Shown here piece by piece: positions 17,588 to 26,109 of a DNA stretch of 64,000 nt. Within the stretch, counting starts at the first letter, position 1; each line of letters begins with the position of its first letter. The stretch is taken from NCBI GenBank assembly GCA_963737705.1, contig CAVTTP010000004.1, positions 372,001 to 436,000 on the forward strand, given 5' to 3'. Made by a program: the position numbers and the translations under genes. Under the pieces are notes generated by a model. The model was given only the letters and a program-made list of their open reading frames with translations, had not been told where the DNA came from and searched no databases. The stretch is from PALSA-607 sp963737705. GTDB lineage: Bacteria; Actinomycetota; Actinomycetes; Acidothermales; Acidothermaceae.

Positions 17588-18144
17588 AGCTGCAGGCGGT
17601 TCATCACGTCGGACTCGTCGTTACCGATCTCGATCGGTCGATCTACTTCTACCACGATCTGCTCGGCCTCCAGTTTGCGAACGAGCCGACGCCGTGGTTC
17701 GCCGGTCCCGAGCTGGAGAAGGGCGTGGGAGTGCCCGGTGCGACATTGCGGCAGGTCTCACTTTGGGTCGGGCCGAACTCGACGATGGAACTCATCGAGT
17801 ACGGCAACCGGCCGCCGCACAGCACTGCGCCTGTCGCCAACAACTGTCTTGGCGCCGCGCACGTCTGCTTCAAGGTCGAGGATGTGCGCACGACAAAGGC
17901 CGAGCTCGAGCGCAAAGGCGTCGCGTTCTACTCCGATGTGAATGTCGTCGATTCAGGGCCGTTGGCGGGATGGCGGTGGGTGTATTTCAGCGATCCTGAC
18001 GGCCTCGCACTCGAGCTTGTCGAGGTCGCCTATTACCTCAAAGACGAACGCGATGCCGCCTCAGCGGCATACCTCGAGTCGCGTCCTTCCCTCGCCGAGG
18101 TCGACGCACGACCGAAAACCGCCGATGCCGTTCCCGCTTCGTGA
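17584..18144 (+). CDS. VOC (glyoxalase/dioxygenase) family protein
   Basis: 186 residues from ATG overlapping the previous stop. Two beta-alpha-beta-beta-beta modules with likely metal ligands: His in VHHVGLVV, Glu in STMELIEYG, His in AAHVCFKVED and Glu in GLALELVEVA. The family includes glyoxalase I, methylmalonyl-CoA epimerase and extradiol dioxygenases, and the sequence alone does not choose between them. The last 25 residues form an extra polar tail. A second VOC gene of similar type lies at 25455, next to the GntR regulator. Confidence 0.85.
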   Translation: MKLQAVHHVGLVVTDLDRSIYFYHDLLGLQFANEPTPWFAGPELEKGVGVPGATLRQVSLWVGPNSTMELIEYGNRPPHSTAPVANNCLGAAHVCFKVEDVRTTKAELERKGVAFYSDVNVVDSGPLAGWRWVYFSDPDGLALELVEVAYYLKDERDAASAAYLESRPSLAEVDARPKTADAVPAS

Positions 18145-18174
18145 TCCTCCGCCCCTCTAGTCATAGGAGTCCTC

Positions 18175-19518
18175 ATGGTGTCCCCCACCTTCGGCGCTAA
18201 CAGTGTCGACTGGGAGAACCGCCTCGACATGGCCCGGCTTCGTCGAGAGCGTCTCGATCGCCTAAAGGTCGAGTTGGAGAAATCGGACCTCGGCGCCCTG
18301 TTGACGTTCGACTTCCACAACATCAGGTACATGACGGCGACCCATATCGGCACCTGGGCCATGGACAAGATGATCCGCTTTGCTGTGTTGCCGCGCGGTG
18401 GCGACCCGGTGCTATGGGACTTCGGCTCTGCCGCTCGGCACCACCAGCTCTTCGCGCCGTGGCTCGATGACGGATTTGCCGGTGAGGATCGCGATCCCAA
18501 TTACGGCGCGCGCGCAGGTATCTCGACCCTGCGTGGTGCCATCTCGCCGGCGGCTGGCCGCGCCGAAGATCTCGCCTCGAAGATCTACGCGGTTATGAGT
18601 GACTACGGGCTCATCGGATCGCCGCTCGGTGTCGACATCATTGAGCCTCCCGTCATGTTCGCGCTGCAGGCGCTGGGCATTGAAGTGGTCGACGGGCAGC
18701 AAGTGTTTCTCGAAGCTCGTCGGGTCAAGACGGGCGACGAGATTGGGCTGCTCACGCAAGCAGCGTCGATGGTCGATAGCGCGTACGAGGCGTTGTATGA
18801 GTTCTTGCGGCCGGGCGTTCGTGAGAATGAGTGCGTCGGTCTGGTAAGCAAGGTGTTATACGACATGGGATCTGAGCAGGTCGAGGGCGTGAACGCGATT
18901 TCCGGCGAGCGTTGCTCACCACACCCGCACGTCTTCTCCGATCGGCTCATCCGTCCCGGTGATCCGGCGTTCTTCGACATCCTGCACAGCTACATGGGCT
19001 ATCGGACCTGCTACTACCGCACATTCGCAGTAGGCAGTGCATCGCGCGCGCAAAGGGACGCCTACACCATCTGCCGCGAGCTCATCGACCAATCGATCGA
19101 GATGGTGAAGCCCGGTGTCACGACCGCGGACATCGTCGCCAACTGGCCGAAGGCGCAAGCATTTGGTTTCCGCGACGAAGAGGCGGCGTTCGCTCTCCAA
19201 TATGGCCACGGCGTCGGTCTGAGCATCTGGGAACGGCCGATCTTCAGTCGGCTGACATCGCTCGACCACCCCGAGACTCTTGAAGAGGGCATGGTGTTTG
19301 CCCTTGAGACCTACTGGCCGGCGGCCGATGGCTGGGGTGCGGCACGTATCGAGGAGGAAGTGGTCGTGACCGCCGACGGCTGTCAGGTCATCACGAAGTT
19401 TCCCGCCGAGGAGTTGCTGGTGGCGGGTAAACGGTATTACACGACCGGCGGCCATCTTCCGACCCTGCGTGACAGCCAGTCGCACATCAACAATCGACCA
19501 GCGGGTGACGCGACGTGA
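18175..19518 (+). CDS. M24-family (creatinase/aminopeptidase P fold) protein with altered metal site
   Basis: 447 residues from ATG, with TAGGAGT upstream. An N-terminal creatinase-like domain (about 20-190) is followed by a pita-bread domain. Ligand positions can be aligned without gaps to aminopeptidase P: Asp268 (FFDILHSYMGYRTCYYRTF) is kept, but the second Asp is Cys279; His in GHGVGLSIWERP and Glu residues in FALETYW and IEEEVVV are present. Loss of one of five ligands argues against a standard dimetal prolidase. Creatinase and the DMSP lyase DddP belong to this fold, so a non-peptidase function is possible. It sits between transport and E1 genes of the catabolic operon. Confidence 0.82.
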   Translation: MVSPTFGANSVDWENRLDMARLRRERLDRLKVELEKSDLGALLTFDFHNIRYMTATHIGTWAMDKMIRFAVLPRGGDPVLWDFGSAARHHQLFAPWLDDGFAGEDRDPNYGARAGISTLRGAISPAAGRAEDLASKIYAVMSDYGLIGSPLGVDIIEPPVMFALQALGIEVVDGQQVFLEARRVKTGDEIGLLTQAASMVDSAYEALYEFLRPGVRENECVGLVSKVLYDMGSEQVEGVNAISGERCSPHPHVFSDRLIRPGDPAFFDILHSYMGYRTCYYRTFAVGSASRAQRDAYTICRELIDQSIEMVKPGVTTADIVANWPKAQAFGFRDEEAAFALQYGHGVGLSIWERPIFSRLTSLDHPETLEEGMVFALETYWPAADGWGAARIEEEVVVTADGCQVITKFPAEELLVAGKRYYTTGGHLPTLRDSQSHINNRPAGDAT

Positions 19519-20579
19519 GGCTGCCTCTGGCCGAACACGCCTACTCCCAACATGACGTCGTCTTGCCGCCGGGCCGACAAGATCGCAATGACGACGCGCC
19601 GATCGAGTTGTCGTTGCGCATGGGCATGTACCGCACCTTGCAAGAGATGCGCCAGTTCGAGAAGCGTGCCTACGACCTCTTCATGAGACAACTCGTCAAA
19701 GGCACCAGCCATCTCTCCCTCGGAATGGAGGCGATCGCCGCAGGCTTCGGAACTGCAATGCGCGGCGACGACTACACGTTTGCCACCTATCGAGGACACG
19801 CCCACACCCTGGCCAGGGGTGTGCCGATGACGCCGGTGCTTGCCGAGTTGCTGGGTCGTGACAACGGGCTGATGGGCGGTAAGGGCGGCTCAATGCACCT
19901 CACCAGCGTTGAGCACGGGGTTATGGGGTCCTATGCCATCATCGGGGCGCATCTAACGATTGCGAACGGCGCCGCGTGGTCGGCGCAATACCGCGGAACT
20001 GGACAGGTCGCCGTGTGCTTCTTCGGCGACGGGACGACGAATATCGGCGCGTTTCATGAGGCGCTCAATTACGCCGCCGTGTTCACGCTACCGGTCGTTT
20101 TCGTGTGCGAAAACAACCTTTACATGGAATACACGGCGATCTCTGACATCACCTCGGTGCCGCGCCCGGCTGCAGACCGGGCAGCGAGCTACGGGCTGGC
20201 TGCGCACGTTATCGACGGCAACGACGCGGATGAGTGTTACCTGAGCGCGACGGCTGCACTCGATCGAGCGCGTTGTGGCGACGGCCCATCTCTGATCGAG
20301 GCTGTGACGTACCGGCACGGTGGCCACTCGCGCGCCGATCCGGGAAAGTATCGGCCGCAGGCGGAGGTCGATGCGTGGCTGCAGTATGACCCGATCAGCG
20401 TCTATAGGGGGCGCCTGCTGCGTCTTGGCGTCGACGCCGCAGACCTCGACGCCATCGACAAGGAGGTCGCGATTGCGGTCGACGTGGCAACGGAGGAAGC
20501 CATCGGCGGCGACTTGCCTTTGCCTGGTAGTGCTTTTACCGACGTCTGGGCGGACGGAGGTTGGACATGGCGGAACTGA
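19515..20579 (+). CDS. 2-oxoacid/acetoin dehydrogenase E1 alpha subunit
   Basis: 354 residues, GTG start overlapping the M24 stop (GTGA). The thiamine-diphosphate motif GDGTTNIGAFHEALNYAAVFTLPVVFVCENN is intact, and the substrate region GLMGGKGGSMHLTS is typical of E1 alpha of pyruvate, branched-chain and acetoin dehydrogenase complexes. It pairs with the E1 beta gene that overlaps its end. Together they would decarboxylate a 2-oxoacid (or cleave an acyloin) and pass the acyl group to E2 lipoate. The only E2 seen is at 28292, and no E3 is in the window. Confidence 0.92.
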   Translation: MRLPLAEHAYSQHDVVLPPGRQDRNDDAPIELSLRMGMYRTLQEMRQFEKRAYDLFMRQLVKGTSHLSLGMEAIAAGFGTAMRGDDYTFATYRGHAHTLARGVPMTPVLAELLGRDNGLMGGKGGSMHLTSVEHGVMGSYAIIGAHLTIANGAAWSAQYRGTGQVAVCFFGDGTTNIGAFHEALNYAAVFTLPVVFVCENNLYMEYTAISDITSVPRPAADRAASYGLAAHVIDGNDADECYLSATAALDRARCGDGPSLIEAVTYRHGGHSRADPGKYRPQAEVDAWLQYDPISVYRGRLLRLGVDAADLDAIDKEVAIAVDVATEEAIGGDLPLPGSAFTDVWADGGWTWRN

Positions 20580-21544
20580 CCTACCGTGAGGCGATCTCGC
20601 GGGGCATAGCCCAGGAGATGCGCAGAGACGACCGGGTCGTCCTTGTCGGCGAGGACGTCGCCGGAGCGGGCGGTGTATTCAAAACGACTGTCGGGTTGCT
20701 CGACGAATTCGGACCGAAGAGGGTCATCGACACGCCCATTTCGGAGCAGGCCATTCTGGGCGCCGCGATGGGTGCTGCGATGACAGGACTCCGGCCAGTC
20801 GCCGAGATTATGTTCTCCGACTTCTTCGCCGTGTGCTGGGACATCGTCGTGAACGAGATCGCGAAGACCAGGTACATGAGCGGCGGTCAGGTTACCTTGC
20901 CGCTGGTGATTAAGACGGGCAACGGCGGGGGGTTGCGATTCGGGGCGCAACACTCGCAGTCGATAGAGAACTGGGCGATGGCAGTCCCTGGTCTCAAGGT
21001 CGTGACGCCGTCGAGCCCACGCGACGTCATCGGGCTGATGGCGGCGGCCGTTCGGTGCGATGATCCAGTGTTGTTTTTTGAGCATAAGGGCCTGTACTCG
21101 AGCAAGGGCGAGGTACCGGACGGCGATATCGTCGACTCGCTCGGCACCGCAGCAATCCGGCGGCCGGGAGAAGACGCCACGATCCTGGCGTTGGGTCTGA
21201 TGGTTCCGCGCGCTCTTGAGGCCGCTGCACAGCTTGCAGAGCGCGGCATCAATGCCGAGGTGATCGACGTCCGCTCGTTAGTACCACTCGACACGAAGAC
21301 GATCCTCGGCTCGATAAGCCGCACCGGCCGCGTGTTCACCGTTGAGGAAAATCCTCAACTACTCGGTTGGGGTGCGGAGATTTGCTCCCTCGCTGCCAAC
21401 GAATGTTTCTGGAACCTGGACGGCCCGATGCAGCGAATCACGACTCCGCATATACCTCTGCCGGCCGCAGATTCGCTTGAGGATTTCGTCATGCCGTCGG
21501 CGGACGGCGTCGCAACGATCATTGAGAAGGCATTGCAGACGTGA
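20567..21544 (+). CDS. 2-oxoacid/acetoin dehydrogenase E1 beta subunit
   Basis: 325 residues from ATG at 20567, six bases after GGAGG; it overlaps the E1 alpha gene by 13 bases. Family marks are TYREAISRGIAQEMRRDDRVVLVGEDV, TPISEQAILGAAMGAAMTGLRPVAEIMF and the C-terminal transketolase domain (DVRSLVPLDTKTILGSISRTGRVFTVEE). It forms the alpha2beta2 heterotetramer with the preceding product. A second, fused E1 lies at 26110, so the island encodes two E1 enzymes. Confidence 0.92.
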   Translation: MAELTYREAISRGIAQEMRRDDRVVLVGEDVAGAGGVFKTTVGLLDEFGPKRVIDTPISEQAILGAAMGAAMTGLRPVAEIMFSDFFAVCWDIVVNEIAKTRYMSGGQVTLPLVIKTGNGGGLRFGAQHSQSIENWAMAVPGLKVVTPSSPRDVIGLMAAAVRCDDPVLFFEHKGLYSSKGEVPDGDIVDSLGTAAIRRPGEDATILALGLMVPRALEAAAQLAERGINAEVIDVRSLVPLDTKTILGSISRTGRVFTVEENPQLLGWGAEICSLAANECFWNLDGPMQRITTPHIPLPAADSLEDFVMPSADGVATIIEKALQT

Positions 21545-21593
21545 CCAGGGGTATTGGAGGCGCCTGCACAGCTGAGACTGAGGGAGCGTTGCG

Positions 21594-22811
21594 TTGGATC
21601 TCGGCGACCGTTTAGGACACCTCACCTACTCGACGCTGGTTCATCCCGGCGATACCTGGGAGGAGATGCGCGAGAGCCTGCACACATATGGGCCTGCCGT
21701 GAAGCGACGGTTCTCCCCAGACGCTCCCTTCGGTGTGTCGCTGCGACTGTCGGCGGCCTCAGCGGCAACACTCGCGGCCGACCCCGTGGAGCGAGCCCGA
21801 TTGCGCGACTTTCTCAAGACCGAGGACCTCTACGTCTACACGGTGAACGCATTTCCGTACGGCCCGTTCAAGGGTCGCCTGGTGATGGAAGATGTCTACG
21901 AACCGGACTGGTCTACCGACGACCGGGTGCGCTACACCTGCGATGTTGCTGACGTGCTTGCTGACATTGTCGTGTCCGGCGTGAGTCCGACGATCCAGTC
22001 GGCGCCGTTGGCGTTTCGGCCGAACGTCTCAGGTCCCGATGATGTCGCGGCTCTGACACACAACTTGTTCCGCGTAGTCACCCATCTGATCGACCTCGAG
22101 CGTACGACTGGCGCGAGGGTGAAGCTCGCGCTGGAGCCTGAGCCATTCTGTTTCCTCGAAAGCACGCAAGAAACCGTTGACTACTTCAACGACCATGTCT
22201 ATTCGGTTGCGGCGACGCGCACGTTGGTCGAGATGACCGGGCAGCCCGCATCAGAAGTAATCGGACTCATACGCCGGCACCTCGGAGTTGTTTTTGATAT
22301 CTGTCATCAATCGGTGGCCTTCGAGAACATCACAGACTCGCTCAAGCTCCTTGAGCAGGCCAGCATCCCGGTGTTCAAGCTTCAGGCTGCTGCCGCATTG
22401 CGAATACCCAAGGTGGACGCGGAGGTCGTGAACGATCTCGAGCCTTTTACCAACACGATTTATCTCAGCCAGACAACCGAACTTCGTGATGGCACCACAA
22501 CCAAGTTTCTTAACCTGATCGATGCCATCGACGCATGGAAGCTGTCGCCGGGCGGCAATCGCGAGTGGCGCACGCATTTCCACCTCCCCGTCTTCCTTGA
22601 CGACCTGGGCTCGTTTGGCACGACTCGTGACGGCATAGCGGCTGCTCTTCAGGTACACAAGACGTCCCCGGTGTCAGACCACCTCGAGATCGAGACCTAC
22701 ACCTGGGACGTCCTCCCGGCACACCTCAAGACCGGCGACATCACCGACTACGTCACGCGCGAGCTCGAATGGGCGCGCGACGCGCTCCGTGGCGAGAAGC
22801 GATCGACGTAA
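21594..22811 (+). CDS. EboE-like TIM-barrel protein (sugar isomerase/epimerase fold)
   Basis: 405 residues from TTG, with AGGGAG 7 bases upstream. The sequence follows the pattern of EboE, a metabolite-traffic protein of the ebo gene cluster with a xylose-isomerase-like TIM barrel: LTYSTLVHPGDTW at the start, VYTVNAFPYGPFKGRLV, LALEPEPFCFLES (Glu ligand), FDICHQSVAFE (Asp/His) and FHLPVFLDDLG. None of the other ebo genes (eboA-D, eboF) is nearby. It may instead isomerise or epimerise a pathway intermediate. Assignment rests on pattern recognition; function is not established. Confidence 0.75.
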   Translation: MDLGDRLGHLTYSTLVHPGDTWEEMRESLHTYGPAVKRRFSPDAPFGVSLRLSAASAATLAADPVERARLRDFLKTEDLYVYTVNAFPYGPFKGRLVMEDVYEPDWSTDDRVRYTCDVADVLADIVVSGVSPTIQSAPLAFRPNVSGPDDVAALTHNLFRVVTHLIDLERTTGARVKLALEPEPFCFLESTQETVDYFNDHVYSVAATRTLVEMTGQPASEVIGLIRRHLGVVFDICHQSVAFENITDSLKLLEQASIPVFKLQAAAALRIPKVDAEVVNDLEPFTNTIYLSQTTELRDGTTTKFLNLIDAIDAWKLSPGGNREWRTHFHLPVFLDDLGSFGTTRDGIAAALQVHKTSPVSDHLEIETYTWDVLPAHLKTGDITDYVTRELEWARDALRGEKRST

Positions 22812-22824
22812 ACGTTGTGTCGCG

Positions 22825-22842
22825 CAACAAATGCCTTTGTTG
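22825..22842 (+). terminator. A/T-rich stem-loop upstream of the PEPCK gene
   Basis: CAACAAA (22825-22831) pairs with TTTGTTG (22836-22842) around a four-base loop, 13 bases after the EboE-like gene. It is AT-rich for this genome and lies in the only sizeable gap of the stretch (108 bases). No clear T run follows. It may end the upstream transcript or regulate the PEPCK gene. Confidence 0.35.
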
Positions 22843-22919
22843 TGACCCACCTCATGTAGCGGTGCGCGCGTACGTACGACACATTGTTCTGATGGCTAAT
22901 TGCGGGTGGGGCGGCTCGT

Positions 22920-24764
22920 GTGGTTGACGTTGAGGGCGCGCTTGATCGTGCTGGGCTGAAGAACGGTCACGTGCGCGATTACGTCCGGCACTGGGCGGAA
23001 CTGACCGGTGCAGAGCGAGTAGATGTCGTTGATGCATCGGATGACGCACGACTCATTCAGGAGTCGCTCGACGCTGGTGAGATCTTGCCGGTCGGTGACG
23101 GTACCTACTACTCCCGCAGCTATATCAAAGACACCGCACGCTCCGAAGAGCGCACGATCGTGGCGACCAGCGAGCCGAGCGACAAGGGCGTTTACAACAA
23201 CTGGCGGCATGCAGCTGAAATGCATCCGATTCTTGAGGAGCGGATGCGTGGGGCCTCGGTCGGCAAGACGATGTATGTCGTGCCGTATTTGATGGCGCCC
23301 CCAGGCTCACCGCTGGCGCCTTATGCGGCTGGTGTCGAGCTGACCGACTCGCGCACAGTCGCCTTGCACATGATCCGGATGGCCCGTGTCGGTGTCGCAT
23401 ACATCGACAACCTTGCCGATCCAGCGATGTTTGTGCGCGCGGTGCACGTGACGGGCGACTTGGAAAGTCTCGGCCAGGGCACGCCCGATGATCAGCGCTA
23501 TTTCGTCACGTTCGCTGATGAACGCACGATCCTGCACTTCGGCTCGTCTTACGGCGGTAATGCGCTGCTCGGCAAGATCGCGCATGGCCTGCGCCAAGCT
23601 GCCTACGACGGCTGGGCAACGCGCGGGTTCCTGGCGGAGCAATTCATGTTGCTCGGCATTACGGACAAACAGACCGGGCGCAAATACCACATCTGCGGAG
23701 GCTTTCCCAGCGCGTCCGGCAAGACCAACCTCGCGATGACACTCGCACCCGACGCGCTCGGCGATCGCTACTACGTCGAGTTCTACGGCGACGACATCGC
23801 TTGGATGTGGGTCGACCCGGAAGACGGTCGTATCCACGCGATCAATCCGGAGTTTGGCGTGTTCGGTGTCGCCAAGGACACCAACGAGCAAACGAATCCA
23901 ACGGCGCTTGGGGCAACAGCGGCGGGCACGGGTGCGATCTTCACCAACGTCGCCTACAACGAGACGACGCATGAGGTCTGGTGGGAAGGCCGGACGCCCG
24001 AACCGCCGGCCGATGTCGACGGTTGGCTGGACTGGACAGGGACCCCGATCGCCGAGCGTGAAGGTGCTGCGAGGGCGCAGCCGTGGGCGCACCCGAATAG
24101 CCGCTTCACCACAACGCTGGCCAACGTGTCGAACGTGGCTGCCGACTTCGCCGAGCCCAACGGCGTGCCGATCGACGCGATCATCTTTGGCGGTCGCACC
24201 CGCGATCGCGAACCGCTGGTGAGGGCCATCAGCGACGTCGCCGAAGGCGTCTACGACGGACTCACTCTTGGTGCAGAAGCAACGGCCGCAGCCGAGGGCG
24301 TCGACGGCCAATTGCGCTACGACCCGATGTCGATGCGGCCCTTCATGGCCTACCCCGAAGGCGCCTACGCCCAGCATTGGCTCGACATCATCGGTGCAGC
24401 TCGTGAGAAGCCCCTCTTCGCGCACGTCAACTGGTTTCAGCGCGACCCATCAGACGGGCACTTTCGGTGGCCCGGGTATCGCGACAACCTGCGTGCACTG
24501 TTGTGGCTGATCGACCTCAAGAACGGCGAAGTCGAAGGGGTTGCAAGCCCTGTCGGGATCTTGCCAATCAAGTCCGAGCTCGACCTCGACGGCCTCGTCA
24601 TCGATAACGCTGACCTCGATGCAGTGCTCAGCATCGACGTCGACCGCTGGCGGCAAGAGATGGAGTTCCGCGAGGCGCACTTGGCTCGATTCGACGGCCT
24701 CCCCGAAGAAATCTGGCAAGCCCATCGCCGCGTGGCGGCGAGCCTCAAGAACCACGCCAGCTGA
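22920..24764 (+). CDS. pckG: GTP-type phosphoenolpyruvate carboxykinase, divergent paralogue
   Basis: 614 residues from GTG, the usual length for the GTP family. It would interconvert oxaloacetate + GTP with PEP + CO2 + GDP. Family motifs are visible: YVVPYLMAPPGSPLAPYAAGVELTDS, GFPSASGKTN (kinase-1/P-loop), YGDDIAWMWVDPEDGRIHAINPEFGVFGVA and AHPNSRF. The hyper-reactive Cys of the P-loop (normally ACGKTN) is Ser266, and the usual motif after AHPNSRF (ASQCP) is replaced by LANVSN. These changes and its place beside catabolic genes suggest a specialised paralogue. It converges on the GntR gene 16 bases away. Confidence 0.85.
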   Translation: MVDVEGALDRAGLKNGHVRDYVRHWAELTGAERVDVVDASDDARLIQESLDAGEILPVGDGTYYSRSYIKDTARSEERTIVATSEPSDKGVYNNWRHAAEMHPILEERMRGASVGKTMYVVPYLMAPPGSPLAPYAAGVELTDSRTVALHMIRMARVGVAYIDNLADPAMFVRAVHVTGDLESLGQGTPDDQRYFVTFADERTILHFGSSYGGNALLGKIAHGLRQAAYDGWATRGFLAEQFMLLGITDKQTGRKYHICGGFPSASGKTNLAMTLAPDALGDRYYVEFYGDDIAWMWVDPEDGRIHAINPEFGVFGVAKDTNEQTNPTALGATAAGTGAIFTNVAYNETTHEVWWEGRTPEPPADVDGWLDWTGTPIAEREGAARAQPWAHPNSRFTTTLANVSNVAADFAEPNGVPIDAIIFGGRTRDREPLVRAISDVAEGVYDGLTLGAEATAAAEGVDGQLRYDPMSMRPFMAYPEGAYAQHWLDIIGAAREKPLFAHVNWFQRDPSDGHFRWPGYRDNLRALLWLIDLKNGEVEGVASPVGILPIKSELDLDGLVIDNADLDAVLSIDVDRWRQEMEFREAHLARFDGLPEEIWQAHRRVAASLKNHAS

Positions 24765-24780
24765 CGCAATAAGGGGTGTT

Positions 24781-25458
24781 CTATTCAAGCCCCAAGAAGA
24801 CATCGGGATGCCGAGCCAACTCGATGCGTGTTCGCCGGATGTGACCGCCCAGGCAGCGCTCGGCGTCGGTGGTGTCGCGACGCGCAATCGCATCCAGCAA
24901 GAGCCGGTGCTCCGCGTTAATCACCCACATCCGGTCAGGCCCACTGAGCGTGACGAACGCGCGCCGGTAGTACTGGGTCGAGTTCCACAACCTGCGAACC
25001 ATCGCCGAGAGTTGCTCGATCTGGCAACCGGCGTAGGTGAGCATGTGAAGCTCCCGGTCCAGCTCCACAAACCGGCTGACGTCGGTATCCGCCTCGATCT
25101 CGTCTTGGAGAGACGTCAACCGGGCCAGGTCCGTATCGCTCAAGTGGGGAATGCTCTCGCTGAGGGCTACGGGCTCGAGTCGTTCACGCATTTGGTAGAT
25201 GACGTCGAGTTCGTGCATGCCTAGGCGTGGAACCCGAGCCCCCTTGTTCGTCTCGCTCTCGATGAGTCCTTCTGCCTCCAGCATTCGAAGCGCTTCGCGT
25301 ACCGGTAGCCGACTTGCCCCGAGTCGCTGGGCGACGTCCTCTTGACGTATCCGCTCGCCTGGGCCGATATCGCCAGCCAGGATTGCCGCGCGAAGGTGGT
25401 CAGCGACGCGCTGGCTGGTGGCTGCAGAAGGAAACTCGACAACTGGGGGCGATGTCAT
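24781..25458 (-). CDS. GntR-family regulator, FCD subfamily
   Basis: 225 residues from ATG. Residues about 12-75 are the winged helix (SQRVADHLRAAILAGDIGPGERIRQEDVAQRLGASRLPVREALRMLEAEGLI). The C-terminal FCD ligand domain carries likely metal-binding residues in FVELDRELHMLTY, NAEHRLLLDAI and GGHIRRTR. Regulators of this type usually respond to an organic acid from the pathway they control. It is co-transcribed with the VOC gene (4-base overlap) and divergent from the fused E1/E2 genes; two near-identical candidate operators lie in the shared promoter region. Confidence 0.92.
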   Translation of the reverse strand: MTSPPVVEFPSAATSQRVADHLRAAILAGDIGPGERIRQEDVAQRLGASRLPVREALRMLEAEGLIESETNKGARVPRLGMHELDVIYQMRERLEPVALSESIPHLSDTDLARLTSLQDEIEADTDVSRFVELDRELHMLTYAGCQIEQLSAMVRRLWNSTQYYRRAFVTLSGPDRMWVINAEHRLLLDAIARRDTTDAERCLGGHIRRTRIELARHPDVFLGLE

Positions 25459-25961
25459 GGCTGCGCGTGTCCTCGCTGGCGGTCGAACGCCTTGCCTTTG
25501 GGATAAGAAACCAACTCAAATTGCATCCCCCACGGGGCCCGGAAGTAGATCCATCGTTGTCCTTCGTGCGGACCTTTGCTCGCTGTCGGACCTCCGAGAA
25601 CTTCGACGCCGTTCTCACGCAGAGTCTCGATCGCGTCGTCGAGGTCATCAACGTAGAAAGCGATGTGGTGACCGCCGATGTCGCTGTTGCGGGGGATCGC
25701 GGTTTGTTGGTCCGGCGCCGTGTAGTGGAAGACCTCAAGAATCACGTCCCCACCGCACCTGAAGAAGCGGTTCTCCGGGATGGTCGCACGCGGGTGCACG
25801 CCGAGGTGTTGTTCCATCCAGTTGCCGTCGTCGTCCCTGTAAGGCCCCAACGAGTAGAGGTACTCGAGGCCGAGCACGTCGACGAAGAACCGCGTCGCCT
25901 CGTCGAGGTCGGGGACGGTGCAACCGAAGTGGTCGATCCGCCGCACGCCAAGCGATGCCAC
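25455..25961 (-). CDS. VOC family protein upstream of GntR
   Basis: 168 residues if GTG at 25961 is used, which is 8 bases after GAGGAG; a GTG at 25970 would leave no spacing. Likely metal ligands are His in RIDHFGCTV, Glu in VILEVFHY, His in GGHHIAFYV and Glu in MQFELVSYP. The spacing resembles extradiol dioxygenase or methylmalonyl-CoA epimerase-like members; the reaction is unknown. Its stop overlaps the gntR start by 4 bases. With the VOC protein at 17584 it is one of two in the island. Confidence 0.86.
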   Translation of the reverse strand: MASLGVRRIDHFGCTVPDLDEATRFFVDVLGLEYLYSLGPYRDDDGNWMEQHLGVHPRATIPENRFFRCGGDVILEVFHYTAPDQQTAIPRNSDIGGHHIAFYVDDLDDAIETLRENGVEVLGGPTASKGPHEGQRWIYFRAPWGMQFELVSYPKGKAFDRQRGHAQP

Positions 25962-25983
25962 GGGCCACACTCCTCGCTCGTAT

Positions 25984-25999
25984 TGGATCCAAACTTAAG
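25984..25999. promoter_or_regulatory. Candidate GntR operator, site 1
   Basis: TGGATCCAAACTTAAG. With the preceding T it contains the perfect palindrome TTGGATCCAA (25983-25992). It lies just upstream of the VOC-gntR ribosome-binding site. Site 2 matches it in 14 of 16 positions 73 bases away. Binding by the adjacent GntR protein is an inference from position and symmetry. Confidence 0.55.
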
Positions 26000-26056
26000 A
26001 GCTTGGCCAGTCAGCGTCCAGTTGCCACGCTGAAATCTGCAAAGCAACTCTAGAGA

Positions 26057-26072
26057 TGGATCCAATCTTATG
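26057..26072. promoter_or_regulatory. Candidate GntR operator, site 2
   Basis: TGGATCCAATCTTATG, in the same orientation as site 1. It covers the ATG at 26056, which argues that this ATG is not the translation start of the fused E1 gene. The 73-bp spacing is about seven helical turns, which would let dimers on the two sites face the same side of DNA. Confidence 0.55.
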
Positions 26073-26109
26073 GGAAGGTGTCTTCAATCACCTATTTGTG
26101 GAGTGCCCC

